Origin: Mycoemilia scoparia
Taxonomy: Eukaryota; Kickxellomycota; Kickxellomycetes; Kickxellales; Kickxellaceae
Length of the DNA: 14,431 nt
Direction: 5' to 3'
Assembly (NCBI GenBank): GCA_027575805.1
Contig: JANBPU010000373.1
Coordinates: 1 to 14,431, forward strand
This document shows, one piece after another, positions 8,252 to 14,431 of this stretch (positions are counted from its first letter, which is position 1; each line of letters opens with the position of its first letter). The notes beneath the pieces were generated by a model. That model did not search any database. It saw only the letters and a list, made by a program, of their open reading frames with translations, and was not told where the DNA came from. The translations under genes were made by a program, and so were the position numbers.

Positions 8252-11200
8252 ATGTCGCGACCAAATTCAAGTCAGAGTGTCCACAAAATGGATTCGCTCA
8301 GCTCATACACCAAGGTAAGCCTCAATAGCATGTATATATAAACCTCTTGAAATGCCTCGCATATCTAGCAGCATCAATAATAATAATAATTTAATCGCTG
8401 TTTATCACATTGTGTTTATACAGGGCGTTCAGGCTTGGTTTCGTACAAGCAACGATGATGGTATTTGGTTCACAGCCACATTAGCCGAAAAAACAATAGA
8501 CGAGAAGCTAGGAAATATACGAATGGTGTTTGAACGGGACAATAGCTCTAATAGTTCTCTACTTGACAGTGTTACCACAGCCAAATCCAAAAACACCACA
8601 GAAGCATCATCAACACCATCAGCCATCACAAAAAAGGATCGAGAAGAAAGAGATTCGTTAGATGGTTTACCAAGTGGCACAGCATTCATTAGCCCATCAA
8701 ACAGCAACCCAAATTCACCAATGACTCAAACCACATTTTCCTCCTCCACCACCGTTATTGCTACTGATGATGAATCCAGAATTATATTCGAAGCCACATT
8801 CGACGAGATCTTTGACAGCAAGTCCCGGGACTTACCATACCTACGAAACCCTTCAGTCCTAGACGGCGTCGAAGATCTAACCAACCTTAGTCACCTCCAT
8901 GAACCAGCGGTTCTCTACAACCTCCAAGAGCGCTACCAGCGCAAAGAAATCTACACCTACTCTGGAATCGTCTTGGTTGCCATGAATCCCTTCGATACAA
9001 TCCCCCTATATACCGAGAAAATCATGAAATGGTATGCCGGGAAGAGAAGAGTTGAAAGGCCTCCCCATCTTTTTGCAATTGCCGAAGATGCTTACCACGG
9101 AATGGTCAGCGATGGCAAGAACCAAACTATCATTGTATATGGCGAGTCCGGTGCTGGCAAAACTACCAGCGCCAAATACATCATGAGGTATTATGCTCAA
9201 GCCCATCACGCTGAAACCAATGATTCCAGTATGACCAGAGTTGAGCAACAAATTTTGGCCACCAACCCGGTGCTCGAATCTTTTGGTAATGCCAAAACTA
9301 TAAGGAACGACAATTCGTCACGCTTTGGCAAATATATCGAGATCAAGTTTGGTAAAGATCGGTGCAGCATCGTTGGCGCATGGATTCGTACTTTCCTGCT
9401 GGAGCGGTCTCGTGTAGTTTATCAGCCTGAAATGGAGCGCAATTACCATGTGTTTTATCAATTGCTTGCTAGTGATGATATTGATGAAATTAAGGAGCCT
9501 TTGGGCCTCAAAGACAAGACATGTTTGGATTTCCATTATCTCGCACAAAATGGTAGTGGCGATAAAGATAGTGATGATGGTCACCAGCAACACCAGATAA
9601 GCGGAGTAAACGATGCTGCCGAATTCAAAGCCACACGCGATGCTTTAGCATTAGTTGGAATAGATGAAAATAAACAACGAGACATCTGGCGCATCCTGGC
9701 TGCTCTTCTGCACCTCGGAAACATCTCTATCACATCAACCACATCAAAGAGCAGCATATCCACTTGCAACGAGCAAGCCCATGCATTCAAAACTGCCACA
9801 GAACTGTTAGGTGTTGACCCCGCCCAATTTAAACAATGGTTAACCAAAAAGCAAATTGTCACTCGCAAGGACTCGATTCAAACTAACTTGACAGTCACCC
9901 AATCCATCGTGGTTCGGGATTCAATTGCCAAATTTATATATGCTCGCTTATTTGACTGGATCATCCAGCCCATCAATCAGTCCCTTTTGCCTGCTGATGC
10001 TGCCCGTGAAGCCACCGCGTTCATTGGTGTTCTTGACATTTATGGTTTTGAATACAGCGAAAAGAATTCGTTCGAACAGTTCTGTATCAACTTTGCGAAC
10101 GAAAAGCTCCAACAGCACTTCAATCACCACGTATTCAAGGTCGAGCAGCAAGAATATATACGAGAAAAATTGGTGGATTGGAAGTTTATTGATTTTAAGG
10201 ACAATCAGCCTTGCATTGATCTTATTGAAGAAGGCAAGCCTGTCAGTATATTGTCGATTCTGGATGAAGAGAGTAGATTGGATTCAGCCACAGATAAGAG
10301 CTTTATTGATAAGCTTTATCACCAATTTAACTCAAATTCTGGCATTAGCAGTGGATCGGGGGTATCTACACCCAAGAGTCCACTTCAGCCAACATCATCC
10401 AATACTAGATTCCGCACCTTTTCTGTCGCTTCCAACGATTCCAACCCTGGAGGTCCTCCATCAGCAGCATCGTTGGCCAATTCGTTCTTTTCAAAGCCAC
10501 GATTCTCTAACCAGGCATTCACAATCAAGCACTATGCCTGTGAAGTTACTTATGAAAGCGAAGGGTTTTTGGAAAAGAATCGCGACACTCTTCCCGACCA
10601 GATCATGGATTTGTTGAGAGATAGTTCGTTCTCGTTGATTTCAAAGTTGGTTGATGTATCAGTACTTGATAATAAGCAGCCAACAGCTGATAGTAACAGT
10701 AGCTCCTTGCAGACTAGTAGATCTGGTACACCAGAGCAAAGTGGCATGGGTCCTCAGAATTCACTATTAGTTCATGGTCTTGGTAATACTGGCAGCGGTA
10801 ATAATTCTGCTGCAACGGTTAGTGGAGTCTCTGGTGATGTACCAAAGCGTGGTAAATTGGCATCAATGAGAGCTCTATTTGAAAACAACGAAGCATCCAA
10901 TACTGCAAATAAGTCTATAAACGGAGTGCCCCAGATGACAGGATCACGCAATGTTCATTCCATAGCTGCTGCATTTGGTGGCAGTGGTAGTACTGGCAAA
11001 GTCAAGTCTGCTGCGAAGATGTTTGGTGGCTCCACTGCCAATGGATCAGAACAAAATAATGGTGCTGGACGTCAGCGTAAAGCAACACCTACTATGGCAA
11101 CTGTATTCAAGAGTTCCCTGAGACAGTTGATGGATACGCTTGCAGCCACAGATATGCACTACATTCGTTGTATCAAACCCAATTCCTCAAAGGAAGCATG

Positions 11201-14159
11201 GGGCTTTGAACCCAATCTGGTACTTAACCAACTCCGATCATGTGGTGTTATTGAGACAATTCGAATTAGTAAAGCTGGCTACCCTTCGAGAATGCCTATC
11301 AGAGCATTCAATGAGCGTTACGCAGTTTTGATCCCCGAAAGCGAAAGAGTTGTTGTCAGATCAACCGAAGAATTAGAAAACACAGATGACGGCGGTGCTG
11401 CCAATGGTACTGCTACTACTACCACTTCTGTTAATGGGTGGGGCCCAGATGATTCCAAACAAACCAATATAGCCAGCAATCTTGGAATCGGTTCAAGTAA
11501 ACCTACCAGAAGAAGAGCATCAGTCACAGTTGACGGTAAAGCATGGGCTCGCTTCAATGCCAGAAAGTCTGTTATCTGTGATCAACCAAATGGTAACTCC
11601 CCAGCACTCTCATCAGCAGTAGCCAGTCCAATAATCCAAATTACCCAGGATGAACGTGACCTGTGCCTACAAATCGTTAAAAAATGTATAGGCAGTCCAA
11701 GCGATCTTTACCAAATTGGTCTTACCAAAATATTCTTTAGGGCCGGTCAGTGGGCTGCCATGGAACAGTTACGAACCGAATTGATAAACAATGCTTCTAG
11801 AACTATCCAAAAACATGTACTCGCTTACCAGGCTCGCAAGAAATTCCAGCTCTATAGAGAATCCGCGATTGCTATTCAGGAATGGTATCGTCATTATGCT
11901 GGGTGGAGAAAGTTACGCGAAATTGGACGTAAGCATGCGGTTAGTAAGATTGAGGATAGTTGGATCAAGTTTGACAAGAGACGCAAGTATTTGAATGCTT
12001 GTAAACAAATTACGGTTATGCAAGCAATCGGAAGATCTTTTTTGGCAAAGAAAGTGTTCGAAGAACGTAAAGAGGAAGAGCGAATTGCCAAATTAAAGCA
12101 GGAAGAGGAAGAAAGATTGACTAGACTGAAGAAGGAGGAAGAGGAAAGACAGAGAAAGGTCGAGGAAGAGAAACGAGAAGCCGCTAGAATCAAAGCCGAA
12201 GAGGAAGAGAGAATTGCTAGACTCAAGAAAGTAGAGGAGGAGGAAAGAGAAGCAGCACGAATTAAGGCTGAAGAGGAAGCCAGAGAGGCAGCAAGAATCA
12301 AGGCCGAAGAAGAGGAGAAGGAGGTAGCTGCTAGGATTAAGGCTGAAGAGGAAGAAGCGGAGAAGGAGAGATTGCGCATAGTTGAGGAAAATAAGAAGAA
12401 GGATCAGCGTCGTATCGAAGAAGAGGCCAGGAAAGAGGCTGCACGCATTAAGGCTGAGCTAGAAAAGGAAGCTGAAGAGGAAGAGAAGAAACGAATTGAA
12501 GCTGAAGAGAAAAAGGCCAAGAAAGAGCAAGAAGCTGAGACACGCCGTATTGAAGCTGAAAAGGCACAAAAAGCAGTCGAAGCTGAAGCTGAGGCCAAAC
12601 GCCAGAAAGAGCTTGAAATCAAAGCCGAAATGGATGCTACAAAGTTGATGGAAATCCAGGCTGAAGAGGAGGCCAAGACACGTGCCCAGCTTGAAGCCAA
12701 GCGCAAAGCCCAAGATGAAAAGGATCGAATGGATTGGGAACGCCGTGCTGCTGAGGCCCAGGCTGAAATCGAAGAGTTTACCCGAATGAAGGGCTCTAGA
12801 AGAAGAAAGAGTAGCAACCAGAATAGGGAAATGTTGTCTGATCAGAGACCGCCTTGGGAAACTGACAGCACCTTAGGCAGCAATCCAAATTCAGCATCAA
12901 CATCTCCCTCAGGTGCTAATAATAAGCTCAAGCAGAAGCCCACAGCTCCCTCGGGTATACCCAGTACTCCAAGAAAACACTCAGAAGGTCGTCTCAAGCC
13001 ACCCACCAGACTTTCCTTGTCATCTAATGGTGCTAGTGGCACTCCTTTACACAACACCTCATCCATAGCCACTCGCCGCCAAGTGATTGAAGATGCTCGC
13101 CAACATCTCTTGAGAGCCGGTGCCAATCCAGCAACCATTGAAAACCTGACAAAGCTTAGCACAGCAGAGATCAAATTGATGTCTTTGGGTGGTAGCAATT
13201 GGGCTGCTGAGAACAACAATGCCATGCAGGAACTCTCAGCTCTAGCAAACGGAGTTACTCCTTCAAGGACCATTCCATCAGCAATTATCGGCCTGAATGA
13301 TATCTCCAACGGCAATAAGCAAACACCAACACGCCGCAAAGCCAGCCTTGCCACGACAACTCCAAGTCATACATCAATTGCCTCTCCAACAATCAACTAC
13401 ACTGCCAAATCTCGTCGTCACAGCCACAATCTCTCACCAGTAACGCCCAATAACAGACTATCTCAATCCCACATGAGATCTCCCACTGTTGGCTCGCTTT
13501 CACCACTCAACCAAAGCTCCAAGAGGCTTTCCAGCATTGGAGAATCTGTTGCCAAGCAGTCTTTGGGTTCATGTGCATCAACACTGGATGAGTATGCTAA
13601 AGAATTGCTTGAGCGTCAGCGTGCTAATGCTGAAGCAGCAGCAGCAGCCTTAGCGGCCAACCTTCCAACCAATGCACAAGACATTATCCAGTCCAGAAGA
13701 GCAGCACCAGGAGGTGGACACAGCCACCGACATTCGATTGGTCTTTCACCTCAGATGGGCTCTGCCTTTACTGTACCCACGGATGAAGAGTATGCTCGCC
13801 ACACTCGTGCTCGTGCTCTATACCATGATAGCAAAATACCACGCTCCCCACATACCCGCGCCAGTGGTTTAATGTCGCCTACCAATCTACATGGTATTGG
13901 AGGCCATAACAGAATTCCATCTAATGTGAGCTCAAGCAACAGTAGTACAAATGGCAGCATTAATGGCGGGAATTATGGACATAGCAGTCACCAGCATAAA
14001 TCCTCGCTGAGTTCATCTACACTCTTTTCGCCATCTCCTCCCCCAGCAGCTCGTCATGTAAACAATTATGTCAATATAACGCCAACAAAAGTGACACCAA
14101 AAGTCACCATGATACCCAAGCCTAAGACTGGGAATCATATCAAGAATATCAGTCAATAA
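8252..14159 (+). CDS. Class V-like myosin with charged-helix lever and disordered, DIL-less tail
   Basis: Coding is join(8252..8314, 8424..14159), 1932 residues: an actin-based ATPase motor. The ATG at 8252 has an A at -3; exon 1 is 21 codons. Seen, in order: an SH3-like start (GVQAWFRTSNDDGIWF); a disordered insert 61-140; the motor, with P-loop GESGAGKT (261-268), switch I NDNSSRFGK (316-324), Asp504 at the TEDS site and switch II DIYGFE (559-564). Long inserts occur at about 655-705, in loop 2 (about 767-911) and in the converter (about 996-1094). Four IQ-type motifs start near 1149, 1172, 1197 (degenerate) and 1219, spacing 22-25. An E/K/R/A-rich helix spans about 1233-1477, followed by a low-complexity Ser/Thr/Pro/Asn tail to 1932. 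KKQIVTRKDSIQTNL and NPSVLDGVEDLTNLSHL are close to yeast Myo2, hence class V-like. Class V myosins normally have six IQ motifs and a C-terminal DIL domain; neither is seen. SGIP (1531), SKIP (1824) and TMIP (1916) fit EB1-binding motifs. Motor identity is very sure; class and tail function less so. Confidence 0.93.
8315..8423 (+). other. Intron 1 of the myosin gene
   Basis: The 109-base intron has a GTAAGC donor directly after the AAG of codon 21 and a TTTATACAG acceptor, phase 0. Splicing joins SSYTK to GVQAWFR, the normal myosin N-terminal SH3-like start. Without splicing, stop codons block exon 1 from the main frame. An AAT-triplet run (about 8375-8390) lies inside. No further introns are needed in the 5.7-kb second exon. 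Confidence 0.9.
12058..12790 (+). repeat. Internal coding repeats: charged single-helix segment of the myosin
   Basis: This part of the myosin gene encodes about 245 residues of mixed Glu, Lys, Arg and Ala in i/i+4 patterns, with a recurring unit close to AARIKAEEE (five or so copies between about 12180 and 12460). Hydrophobic heptad positions are mostly filled by charged or alanine residues, which fits a stable single alpha helix better than a classic coiled coil, although part may dimerise. At 0.15 nm per residue a full helix would reach about 36 nm. The repeat probably grew by unequal recombination. Confidence 0.75.
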
Positions 14160-14401
14160 TTCCAAATATCATGCAATATCTTACTTTTCTCAAATCAAGT
14201 ATTTATCATCCTTGTGATAGTAGATCCATAGACACTATACAATTACCCAAAACACAAATGATGCATTATTATTATCTTTTTATGAAATATTTATTTACCT
14301 TTTCATGTTTTTTACAATTATTTAAGCACTTTTTTGCTGCATATTTCATTTACACATATGATTTTTCTATATCAATTAAATAAAGCTGTATGATTTCATA
14401 A
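14160..14401 (+). terminator. Myosin 3' UTR with poly(A) signal
   Basis: The stop is followed by AT-rich DNA with no DIL-coding sequence in any frame. AATAAA at 14379-14384 is 220 bases after the stop and is the likely poly(A) signal. The window-edge repeat begins about 18 bases further on. Confidence 0.6.
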
Positions 14402-14431
14402 ATTTACCAGCCATTGTAACTACATTTTGTA
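14402..14431. repeat. Repeat at right window edge (inverted partner at 42-69)
   Basis: The reverse complement of 14402-14429 matches 42-69 at 27 of 28 bases. The core CCATTGTAACTACATTTTG is identical in both copies. The element continues past the window edge, so its full length and any target duplication cannot be judged here. Confidence 0.65.

Noticed and set aside
8352..8423. Myosin start at ATG 8352
   Set aside because: This ATG lies inside the intron; splicing exon 8252-8314 to 8424 gives good GT-AG sites and a normal myosin N-terminus.
9925..10617. 230-codon plus-strand frame inside the motor region
   Set aside because: It overlaps conserved motor motifs (switch II) in another frame and has no recognisable domain.
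11894..12817. Long antisense frames opposite the charged-helix region
   Set aside because: They are Ser/Leu/Ala-rich mirror images of the Glu/Lys/Ala repeat codons and have no independent features.

Overview
The window is nuclear DNA from a fungus, most likely an early-diverging one (Mucoromycota or a close relative). The reasons are a class V-type myosin whose motor is close to yeast Myo2, a fungal cysteine dioxygenase relative, fungal-style GDSL esterases, nearly intronless genes with TATA-like boxes and AATAAA signals, and AT-rich spacers around more balanced coding DNA. The taxon is an inference. No bacterial, viral, rRNA, tRNA or CRISPR features were seen.

Layout, left to right. (1) 1-100: a repeat; a 28-bp stretch at 42-69 recurs inverted at 14402-14429. 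(2) 791-1828 (+): a GDSL/SGNH hydrolase-like gene that has lost its nucleophilic serine, its signal peptide and the glycosylation sites of its neighbour. (3) 2538-3587 (+): its tandem paralogue, a normal-looking secreted GDSL hydrolase. Near-identical ~100-bp MITE-like elements in opposite orientations lie 3' of each gene (1948-2046 and 3582-3689) and so bracket the second gene; the second element contains that gene's stop codon. (4) 3920-4780 (-): a cysteine dioxygenase-family protein, convergent with the esterase, in which two of the three iron-binding histidines are replaced. (5) 4890-8251: 3.4 kb with no recognisable gene, between two divergent promoters. (6) 8252-14159 (+): a 1932-residue myosin with one short intron near its 5' end. 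It has a class V-like motor carrying four long disordered insertions, four IQ motifs, a ~240-residue charged helix (probable single alpha-helix lever extension) and a 455-residue Ser/Thr/Pro/Asn-rich tail with no DIL cargo domain. The tail holds three S/TxIP motifs of the type that bind EB1 proteins.

The genes do not form an evident pathway. The points of most interest are two enzyme-family members with intact frames but missing catalytic residues within 4 kb, a MITE pair around a duplicated gene, and a myosin architecture that suggests an actin motor able to meet microtubule plus ends through an intrinsically encoded motif. All functional statements are inferred from sequence; no searches were run.
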